A stretch of 64,000 nucleotides of DNA from Amia ocellicauda (lineage: Eukaryota > Chordata > Actinopteri > Amiiformes > Amiidae), in the NCBI RefSeq assembly GCF_036373705.1, contig NC_089863.1:27560227-27624226 (forward strand), read 5' to 3'. Positions 10,041-23,105 of the stretch are shown here, one piece after another; the first letter of the stretch is position 1, and each line of letters opens with the position of its first letter. A model generated the notes under the pieces. That model made no database searches. It was not told the origin of the DNA and was given only the letters and a program-made list of their open reading frames with translations. The translations under genes were made by a program, and so were the position numbers.

Positions 10041-10615
10041 CTGGATGCATAGATGGTAAATGTATTTATTTAACATGCCAGGCCTGGAAGGGGCCCGACA
10101 CGGAAGCACTCTACCTCAGCAGAGACTTATTGAACAGCACAAGAGGTCAGCCTTATATACATAACAGGACATGTGGATCTGTGGCCGATGTCTGCCAGAG
10201 TGTTATCTCGAGGTCAGATTTCTGACCCTGGTAATGTTCATGGTAGTCTTCCTCGGAAGAGGTGTGGGATCCAAAGAACAGATGTCTTCCTTTGATATAC
10301 TAGGAAAGGTCCGATCCCACGGATCTTATTTAACAACTGTCAATCGCTCATTAACAAAAACAGTTCCTACCTATCTGGAGAAACAATTAAGTCACAAACG
10401 GATTTTCAACAAAACAGCTGTAGGCTATTTCAGCACTGTGTGATCTTTTATTACTGACAGGAGTTTCTAACAAATTGACCTTGTTGACCTATTGCTTAGC
10501 CTGCTAAAGCTAATCTGCTCAGTCTGTATACAAGCTACTTCTAATGCTAGTGTTAATATAAATCATTATATAATTATCACAAAACACTTTCTTCAACTTT
10601 CCTATACAGCGTCTT
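10041..10615. mobile_element. LTR-like insert before LINE endonuclease, unit 2
   Basis: ~575-bp segment present in units 2, 3 and 4 and absent from unit 1. On the minus strand it shows a TATA-like tatataagg and, further on, AATAAA, in LTR-like order. No coding match was seen. Unit 5 retains only its first ~20 bp. Confidence 0.35.
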
Positions 10616-11660
10616 CAGAGATGGATGGGTTTGTAAATAGTATTAAAAACATTGATGTAATTATGCTACAGGAGACATGGTGCAGGTCTGACACTTCCAC
10701 TCACTGTCCCTCGGGCTACAGGGAGGTCATAGTGCCTTTGCTGAAACACAGCACAGTCCGGCACGGCAGAGACTCTGGGGGAAATATCATTTGCTATAAA
10801 GCAGAGCTCACCAAATCTATCCAGCCCATAAATGAAGGAGAATCACATATGTGGTTAAAAATGTGTAAAAATATGGTCTCAAATAAGAATGACATCTACC
10901 TGCATGCAATAAACATCCCACCCTCAGAATCCCCGTATTTTAACGAGGACATATTTTCTAGGGGAAATCTGTGGAGATCTGAATGCCAGAAAAGGCACCT
11001 TACATGACTACTCGCACACAGGGAGTCAACCACATATTTGGTCAAAATTCCCTTTACTCCACTCCCACCAGCTCCCACAGAAATAGTTACAACCGGGAGA
11101 CAAACACACATGGGAGACAGTTACTACAGCTCTGTCAAAGCCTGGGCCTGTACCCTGTTAATGGTAGGATCCGAGAGGACTCTCTGGGAAGATGCACCTA
11201 CAGCTGGACTCTTGGAAGCAGTGTAGTAGACACCATCACCGACCTCAACCCCTCCTGTATTCGTGAATCCACGGTCAGGCCTCAATCCCCTCTGTCAGAT
11301 CACAGCCAAACCACTGTGTTTCTTAAAGAACAGAGCGAAGCAGCACAGCGAGCTGTACAACCTCCATCAGTCATACAGAAGAATACCAGAAAGCAATGGG
11401 AAACCCAGAAATACAATCACTGATGGACAACTTTCTGGTCACCACATACCCACACTGTACACAAGGAGTAAATCTGGCTGTAGAAAAATGTAATAATATA
11501 TGTAAACAGATAGCTCTGAAATCTAAATTAAAAATCAATAAAAGAGCAAACAAATTGAAAGACAATCATTGGTTTGACAAGGAATGTAAGAAATTCTGAA
11601 AACAACTTTGATAATTATCAAATAATAAACACAGACAACCAGACATCAAAGATATACGCC
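10616..11660 (+). mobile_element. LINE endonuclease fragment, unit 2
   Basis: Longer than the unit 1 copy. An open frame reads EMDGFVNSIKNIDVIMLQETWCRSD and continues through HGRDSGGNIICYKAEL to NIPPSESPYFNEDIF. The frame then breaks before GDLNART-equivalent and SPLSDHSQT sequence. It includes the QETW block with the endonuclease Glu that is lost in unit 1. Confidence 0.75.
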
Positions 11661-11663
11661 TTA

Positions 11664-12850
11664 GACCCCGTTCATATTTGAGATTTAGGGCGGCCCAGGT
11701 CTGCCTTAACTCAAATGTGAACGGTTTCAAAGATTTAAGTCGGCCTGGCCCGGATCAAAACTAGTCCCGCTATTTGACCAGGCCTAAATCATTTCACCCG
11801 GCTGAAAGGCGGCCTAAATGTGATTGTGACGCGCCGGGCCCAGAGCCGGTGGAAAGCGTCAGCGTGTGATGCAACTGAAGCCCCGCCCCCAGAGTAAACA
11901 CAAAGTAAACACAGAGTAAACACAGAGTAAACACAGACACCGACACAATTGCACTGCTGCAAGACACAGTATTGTCTCTGTATTGTTTGAATGTCATATC
12001 GATCGCTAGCTCACATCTTTATATATATTATAAAAGTCTAGGCTAAGTAAAGAGTTTAATGATGTAAACAGTTTAAATATAAATTAAATAAAAGTGTGTG
12101 TAGCTGGTAAACTTGCTATTGTTTGTTCTTGTACTAAGTATGATTGAAGTCTGGAATTTAACAGCATGCATTTTACACGTGGAAATTGCATTGTGAAATT
12201 GAGAACGGGACCATAACTTTATTAATTATCCGAATTTTGCATTAAAACGGTATAAGCAGGTTTCCATTCAAATCAATGCATTTTAAAACGAGACCAGCAA
12301 TTTACTATGCAATCCAAAATGCGATTATATTGAGCTGAGCAGTACAATCACAAATGCCGGCGTTGGAGGTGACAACTGGGACGATGCAGAAATGAAAGCG
12401 CTGTTTACAATGTGGATGAACAGAAACCGCAGGAAGTGCACAGCGCTGCTATGAGGATATTATAACTATAGACGCGTCACAGAGGCTGCTTTCCATGCAT
12501 ACGATTGCACACTAATGCACACGATTTATTGTGATTTAATGCAGATGTCCTAGTAAAGGTGCTTCCCTTTCGGGTGAATTGTATAACAGCTTTTTTAAAC
12601 TTGCAGAACTGAAGATAGACATTTGAAAAAGGAAATATATGAATTAGATGCCCCATTGAACCAGCACATTTTTAATTATTTTAGAAAGCTTCGGCTGCAA
12701 AGGGTTAAGATTACTTTCAAAGAAAATATAGAACCGATCAATAGCCTATATATTCACATCGATATTAATAAGTTGTGATTATAAACACATCGTACACACC
12801 TATAATCAAACCTAATGTCCTGCGTCACTGGTTTGTTTGAGCAGATTTGT
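11664..12850. mobile_element. Harbinger-like element, 3' end deleted, unit 2
   Basis: Starts like unit 1 (TTA then GACCCCGTTCA) but is cut at about 12850 (gagcagatttgt). Its right terminal repeat is missing and the sequence passes straight into the last ~25 bp of the CR1 tail. Confidence 0.8.
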
Positions 12851-13009
12851 CGATTGTAAACTGTCTTATGTTCTTATGTTCCTCAACACACACTGTCCTG
12901 AGTAAGAGTCAGATTGTCTTCCTCCCAAAACACCGCACTACAGATCATATCTACACCCTACACACCCTCATAGAGAAACATGTAAATAAAGATATAAAGA
13001 GATTTACAG
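12851..13009 (+). mobile_element. CR1 tail remnant plus LINE fragment, unit 2
   Basis: Only attgtaaactgtcttatg... of the CR1 tail remains. It is followed by the LSKSQIVFLPKHRTTDHIYT part of the LINE reverse transcriptase. The first RT blocks present in units 1, 3 and 4 are absent. Confidence 0.78.
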
Positions 13010-13199
13010 GAGCTCAGCCTGTCCTGACTGTGTGCTCTGTGTTACAGGAGCTCAGCCTGTCCTGACTGTGTGCTCTGTGTTACAGGAGCTCAGCCTGTCC
13101 TGACTGTGTGCTCTGTGTTACAGGAGCTCAGCCTGTCCTGACTGTGTGCTCTGTGTTACAGGAGCTCAGCCTGTCCTGACTGTGTGCTCTGTGTTACAG
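13010..13199 (+). repeat. Splice-acceptor tandem array, unit 2 (5 x 38 bp)
   Basis: Five exact-length 38-bp repeats ending in the acceptor of B2. All five carry the intact acag. Confidence 0.9.
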
Positions 13200-13535
13200 G
13201 AGTTCGGCCCCAGCCTGTCCTGACTGTCTCTCCACTGGGACAGATATTCGAGGGAGACTCAGTGACTCTGCGCTGTGAGGTTACAGGGGCGTCTGCAGGC
13301 TGGAGGTATTACTGGTACAGAACTGGACAGAGCAGGGCTGGACTGGACTATGTGAGGTACAATGGCAGACGGGTCTATCTGCAGCCCCTCTCTGACAGCA
13401 GCAGCGGAGCTGGAGGCACCTTCACCATCAGCGCTGTGACTGGGACACACAGAGGGCTGTACTGGTGCAGAGCTGAGAGAGGAGACACACCCTATTACAC
13501 TCAGTACAGCGGGGCTGTGACTCTGACAGTGTCAG
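13200..13535 (+). CDS. Ig-domain exon B2 of FCRL/LITR-like receptor
   Basis: 336-bp phase 1-1 exon with intact splice sites. It differs from B1 mainly in one surface stretch: Thr41 and DYVRYNGRR at 49-57. It also has AERGDTPYY near the second cysteine and SGA in place of SED. It shares RPQPVLTV at the start with B1 rather than the RPRPFLTV of B3 and B4. Confidence 0.83.
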
Positions 13536-14426
13536 GTGAGTGATGCAGTGTGTTAATAGGACACACTCTGGACTGTGTTCATCTCTGGAGTGGCCTTTAG
13601 TGGTATGGTAAAAAGTAGACAGACATGCTAAAAAATTACTTAAAACGAATCATTTATTTAGTGCAGGCAGACCAAGACCATACTCTAAAAACTATATATA
13701 TAAATTAACAACAAAATATGTTCAGTGCACAATATCATATAAAAAGTTAATTCAACTAAGTGGTTAAATGTAACGAAGGGCATTACAACTGTTGAAAAAC
13801 AATATCACGCAGAACAAACATGCTATCCTCTCTGTTTTATTCTATTTGATTAACTTAACTTTGACTGCACACCTGAGCTGAGCATGATAAAAACATATCC
13901 ACAGTTAATTTAAGCAGTTTCAAATCAAATAAATAAGCCTACCAAAAGGGCAAGGACAAACATATTAAATAATATTTATAAAATCTATTTCGTCCACAAG
14001 TCCAACCTAGAAAAAGGACAAGCAGAGTGCGAGATAAAAACTAATTCAACATCTGGGAAAACTCCATGGATAATAGTGCGGGATGCAGTTTAATTGGAAA
14101 TCGTCACACCAAGCACATAGAAAGGAGAACTGACTGCCGCAGCTCTCCCTTCCTTTCTGTTTAGAAATCGACTTCAGTTGGATATATCATTAAAAAAAGT
14201 CTAAAGTAGATGTTTAAATATTACATTTTCATAACTTTGAATAAGTTTGATTTGATAAAAGATTCATGAATTTGCCCAAAAAAAAATTACATAATATTTT
14301 TGAGGGGACAAAAATTTCACGGCACACTTGGGGAGTCCGCATGGCACACCATTGTTCCACTTCACACGGGTTGAAAACTGTGGCACTAAGTAGGAAAAGT
14401 AGGAAAGTAGTACGAAAATCCTGAAA
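13536..14426 (+). other. Intron B2-C2, AT-rich, no gene seen
   Basis: Counterpart of 6720-7597 with a few substitutions and a short duplication (aaagtaggaaagtag) near the end. Confidence 0.6.
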
Positions 14427-14836
14427 TGTTTGTACCTTAATGCCAGGAGTATAAGGAACAAGATGTTAGACCTAGAATCCACAGTGCTGGCGTGTGACTA
14501 TGATGTTGTAGGAGTGACAGAAACATGGTTTACAGAAAATAATGGGGATGAATACAAGTTGGAAGGATACACACAGTTTAGGAGAGACAGGCAAAATCGA
14601 AGAGGGGGTGGGGTAGCATTATATGTCAGAAATGACATTGAGGCAGAAGAACTCAAATTAGATCCCAGAATCTTTGTGGGTTAAACTATTGAATAAAAGA
14701 TCTGGAGGATTAGTGGTAGGAGTGTTACAGACCACCCAACTCAGATATTCAGAAAGATGTTGCATTGTACAATGTAATCAGGACTGCATGTAGCAAGGAT
14801 GTGGTTGTTATAATGGATTTAAATTTCCCAAACATA
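14427..14836 (+). mobile_element. CR1 endonuclease fragment, unit 2
   Basis: Same fragment as in unit 1, reading YLNARSIRNKM...TETWF...RGGGVALYVRND. It ends at the TA where Tc1 starts. Confidence 0.8.
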
Positions 14837-15207
14837 CAGTGAGGGAAAAAAGTATTTGATCCCCGGCTGATTTTGTATGTTTGCCCACTGACTTGGAGAA
14901 GATCTGCAAAGAGAAGTGGGACAAAATCCCTCCTGAGATGTGAGAAAACCTGGTGGCCAACTACAAGAAACGTCTGACCTCTGTGATTGCCAACAAGGGT
15001 TTTGTCAGTCGATGGAGTCAAATACTTATTTCACTCATTAACATGCAAATCAATTTATAACTTTTTTGAAATGCGTTTTTCTGGATTTTTAGGTTGTTAT
15101 TCTGTCTCTCACTGTTAAAATACACCTACCATTAAAATTGATCATTTCTTTGTCAGTGGGCAAACGTACAAAATCAGCAGGGGATCAAATATTTTTTTCC
15201 CTCACTG
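14837..15207. mobile_element. Tc1 deletion derivative, unit 2
   Basis: 371-bp copy between TA dinucleotides. Its 5' end is closer to the canonical CAGTGAGGGAAAAAAGTATT than that of unit 1. Confidence 0.82.
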
Positions 15208-15214
15208 TATATTT

Positions 15215-15272
15215 TGTAAGTCACCCTGGACAAGGGTGTCTACTAAGAAATAATAATAAAAAAAAAAAAAAA

Positions 15273-15356
<84 letters not shown>
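15215..15356. repeat. Retroposon tail with (AAT)n(ATT)n microsatellite, unit 2
   Basis: As in unit 1, but the AAT half is interrupted by a pure A run of about 18 bases. Confidence 0.85.
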
Positions 15357-15681
15357 CAGGTTACTGTTAGTGTTCAGGTGACTGTCTTGGTGATCAGGTG
15401 ACTGGCTGTGTCTCTCTCTGTGATGGGTGAGTGGAGGAGCCCTGGGCGTCCCAGAGTCATTGTGTGCGTCTGTGTGTTGCTGTGGTGAGTTTGCGGTTTG
15501 TCACAATGTCACAACGGTACAGGGGACCCTCAGCCTCCCTCCTCCAGCTTCCTCTACCTGCCTGTGTGCTTGTATCTGAGACTGAACAGCCCATGCTGCT
15601 GGGTGTAGAGCTGACCATGCTTGTGAGTCTTTTTACTGTATATATACAGTCATACAATAGATTACATTACATTACATACAG

Positions 15682-15951
15682 CTCGGCCCACTGCCACTGT
15701 GTCTGTGTCTCCAAAGAGACCCTGGTACCCTGGAGAGATGCTCACTCTGCGCTGTCAGATATCAGGGTCTCTCTCAGGCTGGACCTATCTCTGGTTCAGT
15801 GGCACACAGAGGACTCCTGTGGAGTCGAGTCCCAGATACACCAACACCCTCACTGTGTCTGCTGTGTCTCAGCAGTACTGGTGTCAGGGTCAGAGGACAG
15901 AACGACCACAGACCTCACAGCCCAGTGCTCCTCTTGGAGTGACTGTGACTG
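15682..15951 (+). CDS. Ig-domain exon C2 of FCRL/LITR-like receptor
   Basis: 270-bp phase 1-1 exon with intact splice sites. The protein matches C1 except for Met in place of Thr in the PGEML stretch before Cys24. It is separated from A3 by 164 bp. Confidence 0.82.
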
Positions 15952-16115
15952 GTGAGTGCACTGTGTCTATCACTGTGTCTATCACTGTGTGTGTGTTTGT
16001 GTGTGCGTGTGCGTGTGCGTGTGCGTTTGTGCGTGCATGTCTGGTCAGTTCACTGCAGCTCCTTTACAGTGTACAGAGACAGGAGATCGAACTGTTACAT
16101 GTGCTCTGTCCACAG

Positions 16116-16409
16116 CTCTGCCCCACGCCTCCCTGACCGTAGAGCCGCACTGGAGCCCCATCTACACTGGAGAGACAGTGTCTCTGAGGTGTGGGCTCTC
16201 AGGGGGCTACACGGACTGGCAGTATCACTGGTATAAAGATGGGAAACGCATTGAAGATGCCCAGCCTGCTGGACACACTGTGACTGGGGACAAACTCTCC
16301 ATAACTGCAGTGTCTGTGTCTGACGGGGGGAAGTATCACTGTGAGGGACAGAGAGCAGACAGACCCCTGTCCTCACAGCGCAGTGACCCAGTCTCTCTCT
16401 CTGTGTCAG
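16116..16409 (+). CDS. Ig-domain exon A3 of FCRL/LITR-like receptor
   Basis: 294-bp phase 1-1 exon. The protein matches A2 (SGG, KYHCEG, ADRPL), but the gtgtcaggtgagt donor is intact, so A3 shows what A2 looked like before its deletion. As in all A copies, reading past the donor gives ECLLSPALQ and then a stop after two codons. Confidence 0.85.
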
Positions 16410-16865
16410 GTGAGTGTCTCCTCAGTCCTGCATTACAGATGAACTGAAACTCACTCGCAGAACGCGGTGGTCACAAATGTGCACTTATCATTTATTTAGG
16501 ACAGTGTTAATGTAAGACTAATACAATTTGATTACACTCATATGCAACATGAAGCGTCTGTTGGGTTACAGGAGAGGAACAGATAATCCCTGCTCTTCTC
16601 CCTGCCCCTCCAGACACGGGACAGTCAGTCTCTCTTGGCAGCAGGCAGCCGGTGTGTCTTTGTCTTCTGCTCTTCTTCTCTCTCCTCCTTTTTTTTTATC
16701 TTCAGTTGTAGACTTTTACAAGTATTAACCCAGACACTCAGATTATCATCCAATAATATCGATGCCATTTCCCTGATGTTGTCTGGCTCAGGTCTTACCG
16801 TGACACAAGACTGCGCTGCCCTTGTCCGTGAGATTGTTCATTCATTTGAGTTTGAAGAACCCAGT

Positions 16866-17440
16866 CTGGATGCATAGATGGTAAATGTATTTATTTAACA
16901 TGCCAGGCCTGGAAGGGGCCCGACACGGAAGCACTCTACCTCAGCAGAGACTTATTGAACAGCACAAGAGGTCAGCCTTATATACATAACAGGACATGTG
17001 GATCTGTGGCCGATGTCTGCCAGAGTGTTATCTCGAGGTCAGATTTCTGACCCTGGTAATGTTCATGGTAGTCTTCCTCGGAAGAGGTGTGGGATCCAAA
17101 GAACAGATGTCTTCCTTTGATATACTAGGAAAGGTCCGATCCCACGGATCTTATTTAACAACTGTCAATCGCTCATTAACAAAAACAGTTCCTGCCTATC
17201 TGGAGAAACAATTAAGTCACTAACGGATTTTCAACAAAACAGCTGTAGGCTATTTCGGCACTGTGTGATCTTTTATTACTGACAGGAGTTTCTAACAAAT
17301 TAACCTTGTTGACCTATTGCTTAGCCTGCTAAAGCTAATCTGCTCAGTCTGTATACAAGCTACTTCTAATGCTAGTGTTAATATAAAACATTATATAATT
17401 ATCACAAAAGACTTTCTTCAACTTTCCTATACAGCGTCTT
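16866..17440. mobile_element. LTR-like insert, unit 3
   Basis: Counterpart of 10041-10615 with few differences. No independent coding evidence. Confidence 0.35.
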
Positions 17441-18488
17441 CAGAGATGGATGGGTTTGTAAATAGTATTAAAAACATTGATGTAATTATGCTACAGGAGA
17501 CATGGTGCAGGTCTGACACTTCCACTCACTGTCCCTTGGACTACAGGGAGGTCATAGTGCCTTTGCTGAAACACAGCACAGTCCGGCACGGCAGAGACTC
17601 TGGGGGAAATATCATTTGCTATAAAGCAGAGCTCACCAAATCTATCCAGCCCATTAATAAAGGAGAATCACATATGTGGTTAAAAATGTGTAAAAATATG
17701 GTCTCAAATAAGAATGACATCTACCTGCATGCAATAAACATCCCACCCTCAGAATCCCCGTGTTTTAACGAGGACATATTTTCTAGGGGAAATCTGTGGA
17801 GATCTGAATGCCAGAAAAGGCACCTTACATGACTACTCGCACACAGGGAGTCAACCACATATTTGGTCAAAATTCCCTTTACTCCACTCCCACCAGCTCC
17901 CACAGAAATAGTTACAACCGGGAGACAAACATACATGGGAGACAGTTACTACAGCTCTGTCAAAGCCTGGGCCTGTACCCTGTTAATGGTAGGATCCGAG
18001 AGGACTCTCTGGGAAGATGCACCTACAGCTGGACTCTTGGAAGCAGTGTAGTAGACACCATCACCGACCTCAACCCCTCCTGTATTCGTGAATCCACGGT
18101 CAGGCCTCAATCCCCTCTGTCAGATCACAGCCAAACCACTGTGTTTCTTAAAGAACAGAGCGAAGCAGCACAGCGAGCTGTACAACCTCCATCAGTCATA
18201 CAAAAGAATACCAGAAAGCAATGGGAAACCCAGAAATACAATCACTGATGGACAACTTTCTGGTCACCACATACCCACACTGTACACAAGGAGTAAATCT
18301 GGCTGTAGAAAAATGAAATAATATATAATAATAACAGATAACTCTGAAATCTAAATTAAAAATTAATAAAAGAGCAAACAAATTGAAAGACAATAATTGG
18401 TTTGACAAGGAATGTAAGAAATTCTGAAAACAACTTTGATAATTATCAAATAATAAACACAGACAACCAGACATCAAAGATCTACGCC
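17441..18488 (+). mobile_element. LINE endonuclease fragment, unit 3
   Basis: As unit 2. Shared with unit 4 and not unit 2: a Cys for Tyr in PPSESPCF and a small change near 18330 (ataataataacag for atgtaaacag), so units 3 and 4 are the closest pair here. Confidence 0.75.
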
Positions 18489-18491
18489 TTA

Positions 18492-19777
18492 GACCCCGTT
18501 CATATTTGAGATTTAGGGCGGCCCAGGTCTGCCTTAACTCAAATGTGAACGGTTTCAAAGATTTAAGTCGGCCTGGGCCGGATCAAAACTAGTCCCGCTA
18601 TTTGACCAGGCCTAAATCGTTTCACCCGGCTGAAAGGCGGCCTAAATGTGACTGTGACGCGCCGGGCCCTGAGCCGGTGGAAAGCGTCAGCGCGTGACGC
18701 AACTCAAGCCCCGCCCCCAGAGTAAACACAAAGTAAACACAGAGTAAACACAGAGTAAACACAGACACCGACACAACTGCACTGCTGCAAGACACAGTAT
18801 TGTCTCTGTATTGTTTGAATGTCATATCGATCGCTAGCTCACATCTTTATATATATTATAAAAGTCTAGGCTAAGTAAAGAGTTTAATGATGTAAACAGT
18901 TTAAATATAAATTAAATAAAAGTGTGTGTAGCTGGTAAACTTGCTATTGTTTGTTCTTGTACTAAGTATGATTGAAGTCTGGAATTTAACAGCATGCATT
19001 TTACACGTGGAAATTGCATTGTGAAATTGAGAACGGGACCATAACTTTATTAATTATCCGAATTTTGCATTAAAACGGTATAAGCAGGTTTCCATTCAAA
19101 TCAATGCATTTTAAAACGAGACCAGCAATTTACTATGCAATCCAAAATGCGATTATATTGAGCTGAGCAGTACAATCACAAATGCCGGCGTTGGAGGTGA
19201 CAACTGGGACGATGCAGAAATGAAAGCGCTGTTTACAATGTGGATGAACAGAAACCGCAGGAAGTGCACAGCGCTGCTATGAGGATATTATAACTATAGA
19301 CGCGTCACAGAGGCTGCTTTCCATGCATACGATTGCACACTAATGCACACGATTTATTGTGATTTAATGCAGATGTCCTAGTAAAGGTGCTTCCCTTTCG
19401 GGTGAATTGTATAACAGCTTTTTAAACTTGCAGAACTGAAGATAGGCATTTGAAAAAGGAAATATATGAATTAGATTCCCCATTGAACCAGCACATTTTT
19501 AATTATTTTAGAAAGCTTCGGCTGCAAAGGGTTAAGATTACTTTCAAAGAAAATATAGAACCGATCAATAGCCTATATATTCACATCGATATTAATAAGT
19601 TGTGATTATAAACACATCGTACACACCTGTAATCAAACCTAATGTCCTGCGTCACTGGTTTGTTTGAGCAGATTTGTTTATTCCCGGCATGCATTTCGTG
19701 TAGGCCTCCTTTTCGCCGGCATATGTGAGGCGGCCCAGAGGCGGCCCAGGGCCGGCCTAGTAAGTGTGAACGGGGTC
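18492..19777. mobile_element. Harbinger-like element, complete, unit 3
   Basis: 1286 bp, both GACCCCGTTCA-type ends present, TTA duplication at 18489-18491 and 19778-19780. Confidence 0.8.
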
Positions 19778-19780
19778 TTA

Positions 19781-20339
19781 GTTACTGCGAGACATTAATT
19801 AATTACAAACTCACATTCAAAAAGAAAAAGAACAACCACATCAATAAAAAACTGACAGAGATCAAGGAATAGATGATGAATAAACCTGACGAATTGGCTA
19901 TTGAAAATGGAAACACATGGAAAGAACATTTTGAAAAAATATACAAAACAACAACACAAAATGATCAAACTAAAACAAATGGAATTGTCAATTAAAGACA
20001 ATCAGAAGCCCCTGGACTCCCCGATCACTGAGTGGAACTGAAGGAGAAACTGCAGGCCCTCCAGAACAGAAAAGCCAGCGGGGCAGACAGCCTCTCCAGT
20101 GAGATGCTGAAACACAGCAGCCCCAAGCTGCAGGAAGCCCTGCTCAAACTCCTTAACACAACTCTAAAGGTGGGACATTTCCCTGACATCTGGAATCAAG
20201 GGTTAATTACCCCCTTACATAGAAATGGAGACAAATTCGACCCCAACAACTACTGGGGCACCTGTGTGAGCAGTAACCTGGGGAAGGTGTTCTGCAGCAT
20301 CATCAACACCCGGATACTGGCTTCAAGACTGGATTCTGG
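19781..20339 (+). mobile_element. LINE reverse transcriptase start, unit 3
   Basis: Same RT blocks as unit 1 (GADSLSSEMLK, FPDIWNQGLITPLH), open from 20032. Confidence 0.72.
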
Positions 20340-20795
20340 ATTCAAGTCTTCAAAATCATGAACGGCATCGACCACATCAAACCAGAGGAGCTTTTCCAGA
20401 TCAACAGGGACACACGCACCCGGGGACACAAATGGTAATTGGGCTTCAAGGCATTAAAGACAGAAAACAGGAGACACTTCTTCACGCAGAGAGGCGTCAC
20501 AACCTGAACAAACTCCCCAGCGATGTGGTTGAAGCTGAAAATTTGGGAACATTAAAAAACAGACTGGATAGGATCCTTGGATAACTCAGTTATTAATGGA
20601 CACCAAACGAGCACAATGGGGCGAATGGCCTCCTCTCCATTGTAAACTGTCTTATGTTCTTATGTTCCTCAACACACACTGTCCTGAGTAAGAGTCAGAT
20701 TGTCTTCCTCCCAAGACACCGCACTACAGATCATATCTACACCCTACACACTCTCATAGAGAAACATGTAAATAAAGATATAAAGAGATTTACAG
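20340..20795 (+). mobile_element. CR1 3' tail and following LINE piece, unit 3
   Basis: CR1 tail to about 20664, then the LSKSQIVFLPRHRTT part of the host LINE. Confidence 0.77.
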
Positions 20796-20947
20796 GAGCT
20801 CAGCCTGTCCTGACTGTGTGCTCTGTGTTACCGGAGCTCAGCCTGTCCTGACCGTGTGCTCTGTGTTACAGGAGCTCAGCCTGTCCTGACTGTGTGCTCT
20901 GTGTTACAGGAGCTCAGCCTGTCCTGACTGTGTGCTCTGTGTTACAG
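20796..20947 (+). repeat. Splice-acceptor tandem array, unit 3 (4 x 38 bp)
   Basis: Four 38-bp repeats. At the first-to-second repeat junction the acceptor is mutated from acag to accg, so one of the duplicate acceptors is dead. Confidence 0.9.
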
Positions 20948-21283
20948 GAGTTCGGCCCCGGCCTTTCCTGACTGTCTCTCCACTGGGACAGATATTCGAG
21001 GGAGACTCAGTGACTCTGCGCTGTGAGGTTACAGAGGCGTCTGCAGGCTGGAGGTATTACTGGTACAGAGCTGGACAGAGCAGGGCTGGACTGGACAATG
21101 TGTGGTACAATGACAGATGGGTTTATCTGCAGCCCCTCTCTGACAGCAGCAGCGGAGCTGGAGGCACCTTCACCATCAGCGCTGTGACTGGGACACACAG
21201 AGGGCTGTACTGGTGCAGAGCTGGGAGAGGAGACACACCCTATTACACTCAGTACAGCGGGGCTGTGACTCTGACAGTGTCAG
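20948..21283 (+). CDS. Ig-domain exon B3 of FCRL/LITR-like receptor
   Basis: 336-bp phase 1-1 exon. The start is VRPRPFLTV. It carries Glu29 (VTEASAG), Ala41 and DNVWYNDRW at 49-57. Cysteines and the YWCRAGRGD...YYTQYS end motif are intact. Confidence 0.83.
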
Positions 21284-22175
21284 GTGAGTGATGCAGTGTG
21301 TTAATAGGACACACTCTGGACTGTGTTCATCTCTGGAGTGGCCTTTAGTGGTATGGTAAAAAGTAGACAGACATGCAAAAAAATTACTTAAAACAAATCA
21401 TTTATTTAGTGCAGGCAGACCAAGACCATACTCTAAAAACTATATATATAAATTAACAGCAAAATATGTTCAGTGCACAATATCATATAAAAAGTTAATT
21501 CAACTAAGTGGTTAAATGTAACGAAGGGCATTACAACTGTTGAAAAACAATATCACGCAGAACAATCATGCTATCCTCTCTGTTTTATTCTATTTGATTA
21601 ACTTAACTTTGACTGCACACCTGAGCTGAGCATGATAAAAACATATCCACAGTTAATTTAAGCAGTTTCAAATCAAATAAATAAGCCTACCAAAAGGGCA
21701 AGGACAAACATATTAAATAATATTTATAAAATCTATTTCGTCCACAAGTCCAACCTAGAAAAAGGACAAGCAGAGTGCGAGATAAAAACTAATTCAACAT
21801 CTGGGAAAACTCCATGGATAAAAGTGCGGGATACAGTTTAATTGGAAATCGTCACACCAAGCACATAGAAAGGAGAACTGACTGCCGCAGCTCTCCCTTC
21901 CTTTCTGTTTAGAAATCGACTTCAGTTGGATATATCATTAAAAAAAGTCTAAAGTAGATGTTTAAATATTACATTTTCATAACTTTGAATAAGTTTGATT
22001 TGATAAAAGATTCATGAATTTGCCCAAAAAAAAATTACATAATATTTTTGAGGGGACAAAAATCTCACGGCACACTTGGGGAGTCCGCATGGCACACCAT
22101 TGTTCCACTTCACACGGGTTGAAAACTGTGGCACTAAGTAGGAAAAGTAGGAAAGTAGTACGAAAATCCTGAAAT
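21284..22175 (+). other. Intron B3-C3, AT-rich, no gene seen
   Basis: Counterpart of 6720-7597. Nothing further assignable. Confidence 0.6.
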
Positions 22176-22584
22176 GTCTGTACCTTAATACCAGGAGTAT
22201 AAGGAACAAGATGTTAGACCTAGAATCCACAGTGCTGGCGTGTGACTATGATGTTGTAGGAGTGACAGAAACATGGTTTACAGAAAATAATGGGGATGAA
22301 TACAAGTTGGAAGGATACACACTGTTTAGGAGAGACAGGCAAAATCGAAGAGGGGGTGGGGTAGCATTATATGTCAGAAATGACATTGAGGCAGAAGAAC
22401 TCAAATTAGATCCCAGAATCTTTGTGGGTTAAACTATTGAATAAAAGATCTGGAGGATTAGTGGTAGGAGTGTTACAGACCACCCAACTCAGATATTCAG
22501 AAAGATGTTGCATTGTACAATGTAATCAGGACTGCATGTAGCAAGGATGTGGTTGTTATAATGGATTTAAATTTCCCAAACATA
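22176..22584 (+). mobile_element. CR1 endonuclease fragment, unit 3
   Basis: As the other units, with GYTLFRRDR in place of GYTQIRRDR, shared with units 4 and 5. Confidence 0.8.
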
Positions 22585-22962
22585 CAGTGCGGGAAATAAG
22601 TATTTGATCCCCGGCTGATTTTGTATGTTTGCCCACTGACTTGGAGAAGATCTGCAAAGAGGAGTGGGACAAAATCCCTCCTGAGATGTGTGCAAACCTG
22701 GTGGCCAACTACAAGAAACGTCTGACCTCTGTGATTGCCAACATGGGTTTTGTCAGTCGATGGAGTCAAATACTTATTTCACTCATTAACATGCAAATCA
22801 ATTTATAACTTTTTTGAAATGAGTTTTTCTGGATTTTTAGGTTGTTATTCTGTCTCTCACTGTTAAAATACACCTACCATTAAAATTATAGACTGATCAT
22901 TTCTTTGTTAGTGGGTAAACGTACAAAATCAGCAGGGGAACAAATATTTTTTTCCCTCACTG
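22585..22962. mobile_element. Tc1 deletion derivative, unit 3
   Basis: 378-bp copy between TA dinucleotides, with the same internal deletion as units 1, 2 and 4 (tttgtcagtcgatggagtc). Confidence 0.82.
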
Positions 22963-22971
22963 TATATTTTG

Positions 22972-23105
<134 letters not shown>

